A DNA stretch of 64,000 nucleotides from Pseudomonadota bacterium (GTDB lineage: Bacteria; Pseudomonadota; Alphaproteobacteria; Rhizobiales; Rhizobiaceae). The position numbers were made by a program, and so were the translations under genes. The notes below the pieces were generated by a model. The model made no database searches, was not told where the DNA came from, and worked only from the letters and a program-made list of their open reading frames with translations. Of the stretch, positions 25,984-34,635 are shown in pieces. The DNA is taken from contig JAEXYH010000098.1 in the NCBI GenBank assembly GCA_023451735.1, positions 1-64,000 of the forward strand, written 5' to 3'. The stretch's first letter is position 1. The number at the start of each line of letters is the position of its first letter.

Positions 25984-26035
25984 GATCTCCCCCCTTGTGG
26001 GGGAGATGCCCGGCAGAGCAGAGGGGGGCGGCTAC
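25984..26035 (-). repeat. Rhizobiaceae-type intergenic palindromic repeat, copy 2
   Basis: Inverted partner of copy 1, beginning GATCTCCCCCCTTGTGGGGG and ending GAGGGGGGCGGCTAC. It also folds on itself (CCCCCTTGTGGGGG). The pair with copy 1 gives a composite inverted-repeat element of about 180 bases between cimA and pip. Confidence 0.75.
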
Positions 26036-26048
26036 CGGGCACATCGGC

Positions 26049-27008
26049 TCAATCTTTCCCCGCAAACCGGTCCGTCGCGCGGATCAACTGGTCGGTAATC
26101 CCCGGTTCCGAGGCCGCGTGTCCTGCGCCCTCGACGATGTGGAAATCCGCATCCGTCCAGACTTTCGACAACTGCCAAGCATATTTCAGCGGGCAGGGCA
26201 TGTCGTAGCGGCCATGGACGATGACGCCGGGAATGCCAGCGAGCTTCGCAGCATCGCGCAGCAACTGGCCTTCATCCAGCCAGCCGGCATTCATGAAGAA
26301 GTGGTTTTCGATACGGGCGAAAGCGAGCGCGAAATGGTCCTCGTCGTGTTTCGAAGCCAGCTCCGGTTCCGGCAGCAATGTGATCGTCGAGCCTTCCCAC
26401 ACGCTCCATGCCTTGGCGCAAGCGATCTGCTCCGCCCGGTCGGTGCCGGTCAGCCGACGATGATAGGCCGCCATCATCTCGTGACGCTCAGCCTCCGGAA
26501 TGGGAGCGATAAAGGCTTCCCACTTGTCGGGGAACATTTCCGAGACGCCGAACTGGTAGTACCAGTCGAGCTCCGGCCTTGTCAGCGTATAGACGCCGCG
26601 CAGCAGAAGCTCGGTGACGCGCTCAGGGTGCGTCTCGGCATAGGCGAGCGCCAGCGTTGAACCCCAAGAGCCCCCCAAAACCTGCCATCTGGGAACGCCT
26701 GCCATCTCCCGCAGCCGCTCGATATCGGCGACAAGATGCCAGGTCGTGTTGGCCTCCAGGCTTGCATGCGGCGTGGACCTACCGCAGCCACGCTGGTCGA
26801 ACAGAAGAATGTCGTAAAGCGTGGGATCGAACAGCCGCGACTGGATCGGCGTAATCCCGCCGCCCGGTCCGCCATGCAGGAAGACGACAGGTTTTGCACC
26901 CTTCGTGCCATGACGCTCGAAGTAGATCGCATGCCCGTCGCCGACATCGAGCGTGCCGGTTTCGTAAGGTGCGGTGACGGGATAAAGCGTGCGAAGAATA
27001 TCGGTCAC
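26049..27008 (-). CDS. pip: Proline iminopeptidase
   Basis: Serine aminopeptidase of 319 residues that removes N-terminal proline from peptides. The catalytic Ser114 is in GGSWGSTLALAY; the oxyanion segment is HGGPGGG (about residues 45-51), and DQRGCGRSTPHA is the family mark. The Asp and His lie in the C-terminal GRYDMPCP and GAGHAASE stretches. It is the last gene of a five-gene unit: its ATG overlaps the stop of the upstream GFA gene by four bases. Confidence 0.93.
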   Translation of the reverse strand: MTDILRTLYPVTAPYETGTLDVGDGHAIYFERHGTKGAKPVVFLHGGPGGGITPIQSRLFDPTLYDILLFDQRGCGRSTPHASLEANTTWHLVADIERLREMAGVPRWQVLGGSWGSTLALAYAETHPERVTELLLRGVYTLTRPELDWYYQFGVSEMFPDKWEAFIAPIPEAERHEMMAAYHRRLTGTDRAEQIACAKAWSVWEGSTITLLPEPELASKHDEDHFALAFARIENHFFMNAGWLDEGQLLRDAAKLAGIPGVIVHGRYDMPCPLKYAWQLSKVWTDADFHIVEGAGHAASEPGITDQLIRATDRFAGKD

Positions 27009-27496
27009 AGATGCAAGCCTTTCTCGGGCCAGTTCTCGGTATCGTGGTCGGGATGCTGGAAGGAGATGATCTGCTCCTGCCGGTCGTAATAATCGACGTC
27101 ACCATGCACCGGCGCTTCGAAGATCGTTTCGACCCAGGGCAGCTTGAAGGCGTGATTGACCTGGACCTGCGGTGCCAGATCGTCGCGTTCGTCGAAGGCG
27201 CCGATGGCGATCTCGATACCCTCAGGGTGACGATAGGTGAGCGGCGTGCCGCAGCGCTTGCAGAAGCCGCGGTCGATATTGACCGACGACTGGAAATAAG
27301 TGGGTTCGCCGCGGGTCCACTCGAGGCCGTCTCGTGGCGCGCTGACAAGAGGCCCGAAAAAGCCGCCGAATGCCTTCTGGCACATGCGGCAATGGCAGAT
27401 CGAGGCGCGGCCGAGCTTGCCATGGATTTTAAAGCGCACTGCGCCGCACTGGCAGCCACCGGTTCTGGGGGCGTCTGATCTCGTCGTCTCGCTCAT
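27005..27496 (-). CDS. GFA family protein 1 (GFA/CENP-V fold)
   Basis: Zinc-binding protein of 163 residues. The Cys-rich pattern is complete: GGCQCGAVRF, CHCRMCQKAFG, then GFCKRCGTPLTY. The fold is that of the glutathione-dependent formaldehyde-activating enzyme family, but most members have no proven reaction. The C-terminus ends in HPDHDTENW, a motif shared by its two neighbours. It overlaps pip by four bases and the next GFA gene by four bases. Confidence 0.92.
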   Translation of the reverse strand: MSETTRSDAPRTGGCQCGAVRFKIHGKLGRASICHCRMCQKAFGGFFGPLVSAPRDGLEWTRGEPTYFQSSVNIDRGFCKRCGTPLTYRHPEGIEIAIGAFDERDDLAPQVQVNHAFKLPWVETIFEAPVHGDVDYYDRQEQIISFQHPDHDTENWPEKGLHL

Positions 27497-28002
27497 GCAT
27501 CATCCTCCTTGGTCGTTTCGCCGATGGCTTGAACCGGTTTCCAGGTTTCCGTGTCGTGGTCGGGATGCTGATTGGAAACGATCTCGGCGAGAAAGGGGGC
27601 TTCCGCGATATCGTCCATCGTGTGATGCGCCGGAAGCGCGCCGAGGTGATCGACGAACGGCACCTTCGCTTCGATGCCATACTGGATCGATGGCGGCAGG
27701 GCGGACGGATCGTCGAGCGCACCGGCCGAAACGGCGAGCCCGTCGGCAGCCTCATAGGTCAGCGGTGTGCCGCAATTGCCGCAGAAACCGCGGCGCACAT
27801 GGTTGGACGATTGAAATTGCTTCGGCGCCCCGCGGGTCCAGCGAAAGCCTGCTCCACGCGTCGAAATCAGTGGCGCATAATAGGCGCCGAAGGCCTTCTG
27901 ACACATGCGACAATGACAGATCGACGATTGGCCGGGTTTGCCCTCGATAACGAAGCGCACCGCACCGCATTGGCAGCCGCCGGTATGGAAGTGATGGGTC
28001 AA
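27493..28002 (-). CDS. GFA family protein 2 (GFA/CENP-V fold)
   Basis: Second tandem paralogue, 169 residues. It has the same zinc-ligand order (GGCQCGAVRF, CHCRMCQKAFG, GFCGNCGTPLTY) and the same C-terminal HPDHDTETW. It is closest to protein 1 in the N-terminal half. Stop and start codons overlap by four bases with both neighbouring GFA genes, so translational coupling is likely. Confidence 0.92.
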   Translation of the reverse strand: MTHHFHTGGCQCGAVRFVIEGKPGQSSICHCRMCQKAFGAYYAPLISTRGAGFRWTRGAPKQFQSSNHVRRGFCGNCGTPLTYEAADGLAVSAGALDDPSALPPSIQYGIEAKVPFVDHLGALPAHHTMDDIAEAPFLAEIVSNQHPDHDTETWKPVQAIGETTKEDDA

Positions 28003-28496
28003 ATCCAGAGCTCCGATCTCGTTCCTGGCCAGTTGTCGGTATCGTGGTCTGGATGCTGACGGCTGCTGGCGACGATCTCTGCGCCCTGTTCCGGCGTCGT
28101 GTCCATGCCGGCTTCATGATGCAGCCCGTCCAGCTCTCCAAACCAGGGCATCTTGCGGGCAAGATTGGTCTGCATGTCCGGCCTGACACTTTCAGGAGCA
28201 TCGAGAGAGCCGAGCGTTATGCTGATATGATCATGTCCGCCGTCATAGAAGAGCGGCGTGCCGCAATCGCGGCAGAAACCGCGGCGGACGCTGTCGGAAG
28301 ACCGGAACCATGCCGGTTCGCCACGGGTGAGCGAAAAGTTCTCATGCAACACGCCGCCGAAAGGCAGAAAATAGCTTCCCGCCGCCTTCTGGCACATGCG
28401 GCAATGGCAGACATGCGGAAACCCGATCTCGCCCTCTGCGCGATAACGGATGGCGCCGCACTGGCAGCCGCCGGTGTGGATCTTGGTCATGATCAA
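27999..28496 (-). CDS. GFA family protein 3 (GFA/CENP-V fold)
   Basis: Third tandem paralogue, 165 residues, the most divergent of the three (GGCQCGAIRY, CHCRMCQKAAG, GFCRDCGTPLFY; C-terminal HPDHDTDNW). It keeps all the zinc-type cysteines. It is preceded by the DUF559 gene with a four-base overlap. The pocket residues differ from protein 1 and 2, which suggests separate substrates. Confidence 0.92.
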   Translation of the reverse strand: MIMTKIHTGGCQCGAIRYRAEGEIGFPHVCHCRMCQKAAGSYFLPFGGVLHENFSLTRGEPAWFRSSDSVRRGFCRDCGTPLFYDGGHDHISITLGSLDAPESVRPDMQTNLARKMPWFGELDGLHHEAGMDTTPEQGAEIVASSRQHPDHDTDNWPGTRSELWI

Positions 28497-28849
28497 GCCT
28501 CCCCAACTGTCTTCAGGATATGCAGGCAGACATTGTCGATATCCGTCAAGATGTCGTCATTCCAGAAGCGCAGGACTGTCCAGCCGTCCTGTTCCAGGCG
28601 CCGGGTGCGAGCGGCGTCATAAACGAGATTGTTGCCGTGCTGGGATCCATCGACTTCGACAATAAGGTGTTGAGTGGGGCAAGCGAAATCGGCGATGTAT
28701 CCGGCAATCGGCACCTGGCGGCGAAAGCCGAGGCCCATCAGGCGATGGGCGCGGATGGCGTTCCAGAGCTTCAGCTCCGCGTCGGTCATGGCCCTGCGCA
28801 TGCGCCGGGCGTTGATGCGAAGTTTTGGGGAAACAGGGGCATGCGGCAT
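28493..28849 (-). CDS. DUF559 endonuclease-fold protein
   Basis: Protein of 118 residues related to very-short-patch-repair (Vsr) and restriction-type nucleases. It shows the DUF559 marks: RAMTDAELKLWNAIRAHRL, FRRQVPIAGYIADFACP, and IVEVDGSQH as the acidic catalytic strand. The ATG at 28849 has GGAG six bases upstream; the longer reading continues into the repeat at 28886-29095 and is translated repeat, so I reject it. It opens the operon that continues through the three GFA genes to pip. Confidence 0.85.
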   Translation of the reverse strand: MPHAPVSPKLRINARRMRRAMTDAELKLWNAIRAHRLMGLGFRRQVPIAGYIADFACPTQHLIVEVDGSQHGNNLVYDAARTRRLEQDGWTVLRFWNDDILTDIDNVCLHILKTVGEA

Positions 28850-28885
28850 ATCATGCTCCTCGTTGAGTTTGGCTGCTGAGCGGAG

Positions 28886-28934
28886 GTTACCCCCCTCTGT
28901 CCTGCCGGGCATCTTCCCCACAAGGGGGGAGATC
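28886..28934 (+). repeat. Rhizobiaceae-type intergenic palindromic repeat, copy 3
   Basis: Same family as the repeats at 25.9 kb: begins GTTACCCCCCTCTGTCCTGC and ends in AAGGGGGGAGATC. It lies between cysS and the DUF559 gene and faces copy 4 in the opposite orientation, 112 bases apart. Confidence 0.78.
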
Positions 28935-29046
28935 GGAGAGTAGCGGACGTGCCGGCTCAATCCAAGGATGAGATTGCCGCGCGCAGAATGGAAGTCGTCG
29001 CCAAGTCTGTAACGGTTGCTGGAAAGCGATGACGATGCGTCCAGCT

Positions 29047-29095
29047 GATCTCCCCCCTTGTGGGGGAGATGCCCGGCAGGGCAGAGGGGGGTAAC
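29047..29095 (-). repeat. Rhizobiaceae-type intergenic palindromic repeat, copy 4
   Basis: Inverted partner of copy 3, beginning GATCTCCCCCCTTGTGGGGG and ending GAGGGGGGTAAC. It lies 23 bases from the end of cysS and may act as part of its transcript end. Confidence 0.78.
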
Positions 29096-29117
29096 TGCTG
29101 CCGCTGCCATAACCATC

Positions 29118-30515
29118 CTACCGCTTGACCTCCCAGGTCGTCACCCGCTCGCCGGTCGCCGCATCCTTGCCATCCTTCAACTGGATGCCCTTGGTTGACA
29201 GCTCGTCGCGGATCCGATCGGCCTCGGCGAAATTCTTCGCCTTCAGCATTTCGAGCCGCATCTGAACCAGCGCATCGACGGCACCGGCAAGCGCCTCGTC
29301 GACCTCCGCCTTTTTCGGTAGAACACCGAGAAGGGTAGCACTTGCGGCAAACATTGGCAGAAGCGTCCGGTCGGCATTGGCTTCCTGCGCCAGCGCATGG
29401 ATGCGCTGCACGGCGGCGACCGTGTTCAGGTCGTCGGCGAGCGCATCGAGCACGATCGGGCAAGGCTCGGTACCCGCCGGGATGTCGGACGGGTCGACCG
29501 CCGGCCACTTGGCGAAAAGCCGCTCGGCCTCTTCAAGCCGCTTCACCGAAAAATCGATCGGCTCCCGGTAATGCGTCATCAGCATCGCGAGACGCAACAC
29601 ATCTCCCGGCCATTTGCGACCACCAAAATTGTCCGTCTCCAGCAACTGGTTGATGGTGATGAAATTGCCTTCCGACTTCGACATCTTGCGGCCTTCGACC
29701 TGCACGAAGCCGTTATGCATCCAGACATTCGCCATCACCTCAGTGCCATGGGCGCAGCGCGACTGGGCGATCTCGTTTTCATGGTGCGGAAAGATCAGAT
29801 CCAGCCCGCCACCATGGATGTCGAACACCTCGCCGAGATAACGGCCGCTCATCGCCGAGCATTCGATATGCCAGCCCGGACGGCCGCGGCCCCAAGGGCT
29901 GTCCCAGCCGGGTTCGTTATGGGAAGACAGTTTCCACAGCACGAAATCGCCGGGGTTTTTCTTGTGCGCGTCGACGGCCACGCGCGCGCCGGCCTGCTGT
30001 TCGTCCAGCGGCCGTTTGGAAAGCTGGCCGTAATCCGTCATCGACTTGGTGTCGAACAGCACTTCGCCTTCCGCCACATAGGCATGGCTGCGGGCAATCA
30101 GCTTCTCGATGATCTCGATCATCTGCGCGATATTGTCGGTTGCGCGCGGCTCTATTGTCGGCTCGAGGCAGCCGAGTGCCGCGGCATCTTCATGAAATTG
30201 TTTCGCCGTCTTTTCAGTCACCGCATGGATGGCGTCATTCAGCGGCAGGTGCGGAAAGTCGCGCAGCGCCCTCGCGTTGATCTTGTCGTCGACGTCGGTG
30301 ATGTTGCGCGCATAGGTGACATGAGCAGCGCCATAGACATGGGCGAGTAGCCGGAACAGCACGTCGAACACGATGACCGGGCGGGCATTGCCGATATGGG
30401 CGAAATCATAAACCGTCGGGCCGCAGACATACATGCGCACGTTGTCGGCATCGATCGGCTGGAAAACCGATTTCTCGCGGATCAAGGTATTGTATAGCTT
30501 GAGCGTGGCGCTCAT
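29118..30515 (-). CDS. cysS: Cysteinyl-tRNA synthetase
   Basis: Class I aminoacyl-tRNA synthetase of 465 residues that charges tRNA-Cys. It shows the zinc ligand Cys31, HIGN at residues 40-43, and the KMSKSEGN loop (about residue 280), with the C-terminal anticodon-binding helices. The length is normal for the family. It is followed downstream by the repeat pair and preceded by an intergenic stretch of 229 bases, in which I see only minor hairpins. Confidence 0.97.
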   Translation of the reverse strand: MSATLKLYNTLIREKSVFQPIDADNVRMYVCGPTVYDFAHIGNARPVIVFDVLFRLLAHVYGAAHVTYARNITDVDDKINARALRDFPHLPLNDAIHAVTEKTAKQFHEDAAALGCLEPTIEPRATDNIAQMIEIIEKLIARSHAYVAEGEVLFDTKSMTDYGQLSKRPLDEQQAGARVAVDAHKKNPGDFVLWKLSSHNEPGWDSPWGRGRPGWHIECSAMSGRYLGEVFDIHGGGLDLIFPHHENEIAQSRCAHGTEVMANVWMHNGFVQVEGRKMSKSEGNFITINQLLETDNFGGRKWPGDVLRLAMLMTHYREPIDFSVKRLEEAERLFAKWPAVDPSDIPAGTEPCPIVLDALADDLNTVAAVQRIHALAQEANADRTLLPMFAASATLLGVLPKKAEVDEALAGAVDALVQMRLEMLKAKNFAEADRIRDELSTKGIQLKDGKDAATGERVTTWEVKR

Positions 30516-30744
30516 CGAAAAATTCTCCCAAAGTCAGCAAGGCATGCCGCGACCGGTACCGGACCGGGGCGTTTGTCTTCAAGGCTTTTCGAGAGACGAA
30601 AACGGCCGGACCAGCGCGAGCGCTAGCGGATAATCTTCCCACAAATGGAAATTGCCGTGTTCATGGCTTGGGTTATGGCGCGGGCGGTGGATTTGGTCAA
30701 GGGGAGAGGCGGTCTCGGTTACATCAGTCAGCCGGTTTTCGCTT

Positions 30745-31338
30745 CTATTCCTTTGAGCCTGTCTGGCCGCGCCGGATGCCCGTCGTCAGATATCTTCTCG
30801 ATGCCCAGACCACCGCCGCCAGAACAACAATAAACACCAACAGCGCGACGATGAGATGTATATGCAGCCTCAATCGTCCGAACAGCGCCTCGACCGCATT
30901 GCCGAACAGATATCCCACGGTGGTGATGAGCACGCCCCAGACAATCGCGGCAATGAAGTTGAGCACGATGAAGCGGTGTGCTGGCACCGACGTGAGGCCT
31001 ATCGCGATGGGGCTGACCGTCCGCATGCCGTAGATGAACCGGAAGGCAAGGATGAAGCCGGTCGGATGCGCTTCCAGAAGATGATTGACCTTCTGCGCCG
31101 CATCGGTCTTCAAAAAGCGCTGCACGATGGCCAGCCGGTTGGCGTAACGCCCGGCGAAGAACCAGGCCTGATCGGCGGCAAACGAGCCGAGTGATGCCGC
31201 CGCGGCTGCTTCCCACCATGTCATGAAATGCCGGTGTGCGAACACCCCGCCCAAAAAGACGGCGGTTTCTCCTTCGAAAGCGGCACCCAGAAACACCGCC
31301 AGCACGCCATATTGGGAAATCAGATGTTCAAGCGACAA
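30745..31338 (-). CDS. DedA family membrane protein
   Basis: Inner-membrane protein of 197 residues of the DedA/SNARE-associated Golgi superfamily, thought to flip or move lipids or to support envelope energetics. The family core is visible: FLGAAFEGETAVFLGG, FFAGRYANRL, and FRFIYGMRTVSPIAIGL (about residues 98-115), followed by an amphipathic segment and a final membrane span. It lies between cysS and the SDR gene on the same strand. Confidence 0.88.
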   Translation of the reverse strand: MSLEHLISQYGVLAVFLGAAFEGETAVFLGGVFAHRHFMTWWEAAAAASLGSFAADQAWFFAGRYANRLAIVQRFLKTDAAQKVNHLLEAHPTGFILAFRFIYGMRTVSPIAIGLTSVPAHRFIVLNFIAAIVWGVLITTVGYLFGNAVEALFGRLRLHIHLIVALLVFIVVLAAVVWASRRYLTTGIRRGQTGSKE

Positions 31339-31434
31339 AGACGGTCTCCGGCATGGCAGGCATTTCAGGGCTATGCCATCAAATTAGCGGAGCCGCAGCC
31401 AAAGTCATGCCGGATATTATCGTCGCTTCATCGG

Positions 31435-32175
31435 TTATTCCGGCAGCCGGTACTCCACGAAGCGGTTTTCGCGCACCACAAACAGGCGGCCGCTTTCGGT
31501 TGTCATGGGCGAGGCAAGGGGAAGGATGGTCTTTGCAACTTCGGAAGGATGCGGCAGGGTTTCCGGATCTTCACCGGGCATGGCCTGAGCGCGCATGGCA
31601 GTGCGGGTCGCGCCCGGATTAACCAGATTGATCTTGAGCGGCGTATGCGCCATCTCCTCAGCCCAGATACGACCCATTGTTTCGACGGCCGCCTTCGACA
31701 TCGCATAAGCGCCCCAGAAGGCGCGCGGATTGGTAGCGACGCCGGAGGAAAGCAGGATCGCGCGGCCGGCATCCGATTTGACCAGCAGTGGCTCGACCGA
31801 GCGGATGAGCCGCCACATGGCCGTGACATTGGTCGTTATCACCCGTTCGAACACCTTGGCCTCGACATGGGCGATCGGCGCAATGACGCCGAGAATACTG
31901 GCATTGGCGACGAGGATATCGAGCTTGCCCCAACGTTCGAAAATCGAGGCGCCGAGCTTGTCGATCGCATCCATGTCCGAGAGATCGAAGGGAACAAGCG
32001 TCGCCGAACCGCCGGCCGCCTTGATCGCGTCGTCGAGTTCTTCCAGCCCGCCGACTGTCCGGGCGCAGGCGATCACATGCGCTCCGGCCCTCGCAAGCTC
32101 CAGTGCCGTGAAATAGCCGATGCCACGCGAGGCCCCGGTTACCAGCGCTATCCTGCCTCTGAGGTCAATGCTCAT
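31435..32175 (-). CDS. Short-chain dehydrogenase/reductase
   Basis: NAD(P)-dependent oxidoreductase of 246 residues. The cofactor motif TGASRGIG is at residues 14-21 (RIALVTGASRGIGYF), LVANAS at about 87-92, and the catalytic Ser and YxxxK in LLSSGVATN and AYAMSKAAVE. The substrate is not evident. It follows purF, separated by a strong terminator, so it probably has its own promoter. Confidence 0.9.
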   Translation of the reverse strand: MSIDLRGRIALVTGASRGIGYFTALELARAGAHVIACARTVGGLEELDDAIKAAGGSATLVPFDLSDMDAIDKLGASIFERWGKLDILVANASILGVIAPIAHVEAKVFERVITTNVTAMWRLIRSVEPLLVKSDAGRAILLSSGVATNPRAFWGAYAMSKAAVETMGRIWAEEMAHTPLKINLVNPGATRTAMRAQAMPGEDPETLPHPSEVAKTILPLASPMTTESGRLFVVRENRFVEYRLPE

Positions 32176-32205
32176 GTCTCGCTCCCAATCCTTGCCATTA
32201 CGGCC

Positions 32206-32236
32206 AAAAAAGAAGGCCGCGTTTCCGCAGCCTTCT
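32206..32236 (-). terminator. Rho-independent terminator after purF
   Basis: On the minus strand, an 11-base stem AGAAGGCTGCG / CGCGGCCTTCT (one G-T pair) with a GAAA tetraloop, followed by six T. It lies 60 bases past the purF stop and before the SDR gene. Confidence 0.88.
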
Positions 32237-32295
32237 AAAGCGTTTATTCGGTATTGAAAACGGGTGCGGCACCTTGCCCCACCTCTTCGCGGACC

Positions 32296-33798
32296 TCAGC
32301 CGTTGCTGGCGAGCAGGGACACCTTGCGGCCGACAGCCTCGCCGTCCTTGTCGAGAAGACGGGTCGGGTAGTCGCCGGTGAAGTAGTGGTCGGTGAACTG
32401 CGGGCGTGCATCGTTGCGGTCTTCACCACCGACGGCTTGGTAAAGGCCGTTAATCGACAGGAATTCGAGACTGTCGCAGCCGATATATTTGCACATCGCT
32501 TCCAGGCTTTCATACTGGTTGGCGAGCAGCTTTTCCCGGTCCGGCGTGTCGATACCGTAGAAATCCGGGTAGTAGATCATCGGGCTTGCGACGCGCAGAT
32601 GCACTTCCTTGGCGCCGGCATCACGGATCATCTGCACGATCTTAAGCGAAGTCGTTCCGCGCACGACCGAATCGTCGACCAGCACGACGCGCTTGCCTTC
32701 GATCATCGCCCGGTTGGCCGAGTGTTTCAGCTTCACGCCAAAAGCGCGGATCTGCTGCGTCGGCTCGATGAAGGTCCGGCCGACATAATGGTTACGGATA
32801 ATGCCGTATTCGAACGGAATGCCGCTCTGCTGGGCATAGCCGAGCGCTGCCGGCGTGCCGCCATCGGGCACGGGAACGACGACATCCGCATCGACCGGCG
32901 CTTCCTTGGCAAGGTTGATGCCCATGTTCTTGCGGGCAACGTAGACCGAGCGGCCGCCGACGACTGAATCCGGACGGGCGAAATAGACATATTCGAACAG
33001 GCAGAGGCGCTCCGGCTGACCATTGCCGGCCTTGCGGGCGTCGATCGAGATCGAGCCGTCTGCCTGGATTTCGCAGATAATGACTTCGCCGTTTTCGACG
33101 TCACGAACGAACTTGGCGCCAATGATATCCAGCGCACAGCTTTCCGACGCGAAGATCGGCTTGCCGTCGAGCTCGCCCATGACCAGCGGACGGATGCCGG
33201 TGGGATCGCGTGCGGCGATCAGCTTGGTGCGGGTAATCGCCACCATCGAATAGCCGCCTTCCATCTGGCGGATCGCATCGATGAAGCGGTCGGCGGTAGA
33301 GGCGTAACGCGAGCGGGCGATCAGATGCAGGACGACTTCGGTATCCGACGTCGACTGACAGATAGCACCACCGGCGATCAGCTGACGGCGAAGTGTCAAT
33401 CCGTTGGTGAAGTTGCCGTTATGGGCGATCGCGATGCCGCCGACTTCGAGTTCGGCAAACAGCGGCTGCACGTTGCGGAGCGCCACTTCGCCGGTTGTCG
33501 AATAACGGACATGGCCGATGGAGATGTTGCCGGGCAGCTTCGCAAGCGTTGCCGGGTCGGTATAGTGGTCTCCGACGAGGCCCATGCGGCGTTCCGAATG
33601 GAAACGCAGACCGTCGAAGGAAACGATACCCGCCGCTTCCTGGCCGCGGTGCTGAAGAGCATGAAGCCCCAGCGCCGTCAGCGTTGCCGCATCCGGATGG
33701 CCGAGGATACCGAATACGCCGCACTCTTCGTGCAGGGTGTCATCCTCCCATTCGTTGGCGAGATTGACATCGAAAGTTTGCGAAGCCGACTGGTCCAT
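32296..33798 (-). CDS. purF: Amidophosphoribosyltransferase
   Basis: First committed enzyme of purine synthesis: moves the glutamine amide to PRPP. The protein has 500 residues with the ATG at 33798. A 25-residue propeptide precedes Cys26 (HEECGVFGILG), the glutamine-hydrolysing nucleophile after processing. The PRPP-binding loop is VVLVDDSVVRGTTS (about residue 360). A longer upstream reading adds an unconserved leader. It follows cvpA by 137 bases; the cvpA-purF pairing is conserved in many proteobacteria. Confidence 0.96.
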   Translation of the reverse strand: MDQSASQTFDVNLANEWEDDTLHEECGVFGILGHPDAATLTALGLHALQHRGQEAAGIVSFDGLRFHSERRMGLVGDHYTDPATLAKLPGNISIGHVRYSTTGEVALRNVQPLFAELEVGGIAIAHNGNFTNGLTLRRQLIAGGAICQSTSDTEVVLHLIARSRYASTADRFIDAIRQMEGGYSMVAITRTKLIAARDPTGIRPLVMGELDGKPIFASESCALDIIGAKFVRDVENGEVIICEIQADGSISIDARKAGNGQPERLCLFEYVYFARPDSVVGGRSVYVARKNMGINLAKEAPVDADVVVPVPDGGTPAALGYAQQSGIPFEYGIIRNHYVGRTFIEPTQQIRAFGVKLKHSANRAMIEGKRVVLVDDSVVRGTTSLKIVQMIRDAGAKEVHLRVASPMIYYPDFYGIDTPDREKLLANQYESLEAMCKYIGCDSLEFLSINGLYQAVGGEDRNDARPQFTDHYFTGDYPTRLLDKDGEAVGRKVSLLASNG

Positions 33799-33935
33799 CG
33801 TGAGCCTGTGCCCTTGATCTAAAATGGAAAGGCCGGCCGGGGATTGTTCGTCCCCGGTGCCAGCCCGCTCTCTACCTGAATTCAAGTCATACCACAAATG
33901 GTGATGAATAGCGCTGCATCAAGCGCAACACAGCG

Positions 33936-34523
33936 TCAATTATTTGTTTGAGGTGCGTCGCCTACCGGAGGCAGTTCCTGTCCCGGCTGAACATCGGCGG
34001 GCGCTTCTTCCTTACCGGTAATGCGGGCGCGGATCTGCGGCTCGATATCTTCCGGAAGAACCGATTCCAGACGCCCGACCAGCGTATCGAGAAACGGCTT
34101 CGATTTTGCCTGCGTGACCCAAGCCGGCTGCGCCTGAACCGGCACCAGCCAGTTCCAGAAGGCGGTGGCGATGACCAGCAGAAGAACGCCGCGGGCCGCA
34201 CCGAAGAGGAAACCGAGCGTGCGGTCGAGCGCACCGATACGGCTGTCGATGATGAAATCGGCAATCCGGCTGGTGATGAAGGAGATGACGATCAGCGCGA
34301 TGAGGAAGATGATGCCGGCCGATGCGGCGATCGCGATGCGGTGATCGGAGGTGTATTTTTCCGCGTAAGGGACGGCGAGCGGATAGAGGTAATAGGCTGC
34401 GGCTACGGAGCCGGCCCAGCTGGCGATCGATAGCACTTCGCGGGAAAAGCCGCGAACCATGGCGAGCACCGCCGAAAACAGGGTGACGCCGATGACGATG
34501 CCGTCGAAAATCGTGATGGGCAT
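33936..34523 (-). CDS. cvpA: CvpA family membrane protein
   Basis: Inner-membrane protein of 195 residues with four helices in the first 125 residues (start FDGIVIGVTLFSAVLAMVRG, then REVLSIASWAGSVAAAYYLY) and a Pro/Glu-rich C-terminal tail (APADVQPGQELPPV). CvpA homologues take part in colicin V secretion and envelope stress resistance, and the family is often beside purF. It lies downstream of radA, with a hairpin between them. Confidence 0.93.
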   Translation of the reverse strand: MPITIFDGIVIGVTLFSAVLAMVRGFSREVLSIASWAGSVAAAYYLYPLAVPYAEKYTSDHRIAIAASAGIIFLIALIVISFITSRIADFIIDSRIGALDRTLGFLFGAARGVLLLVIATAFWNWLVPVQAQPAWVTQAKSKPFLDTLVGRLESVLPEDIEPQIRARITGKEEAPADVQPGQELPPVGDAPQTNN

Positions 34524-34635
34524 GTAAACTCTACTCCAAGACTACCGTTTCGCGCCGGTGTTTCGTTCCGGCACTGCGCCCCACATCCGGGTGTCGGGCG
34601 CAGTCTCTTACATCAGCCGGGTGATTAACGGAAGA

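Noticed and set aside
25808..26065. 85-residue open frame across the repeat pair
   Set aside because: It translates the palindromic repeats (HLPHKGGDQ segment) and is not a gene.
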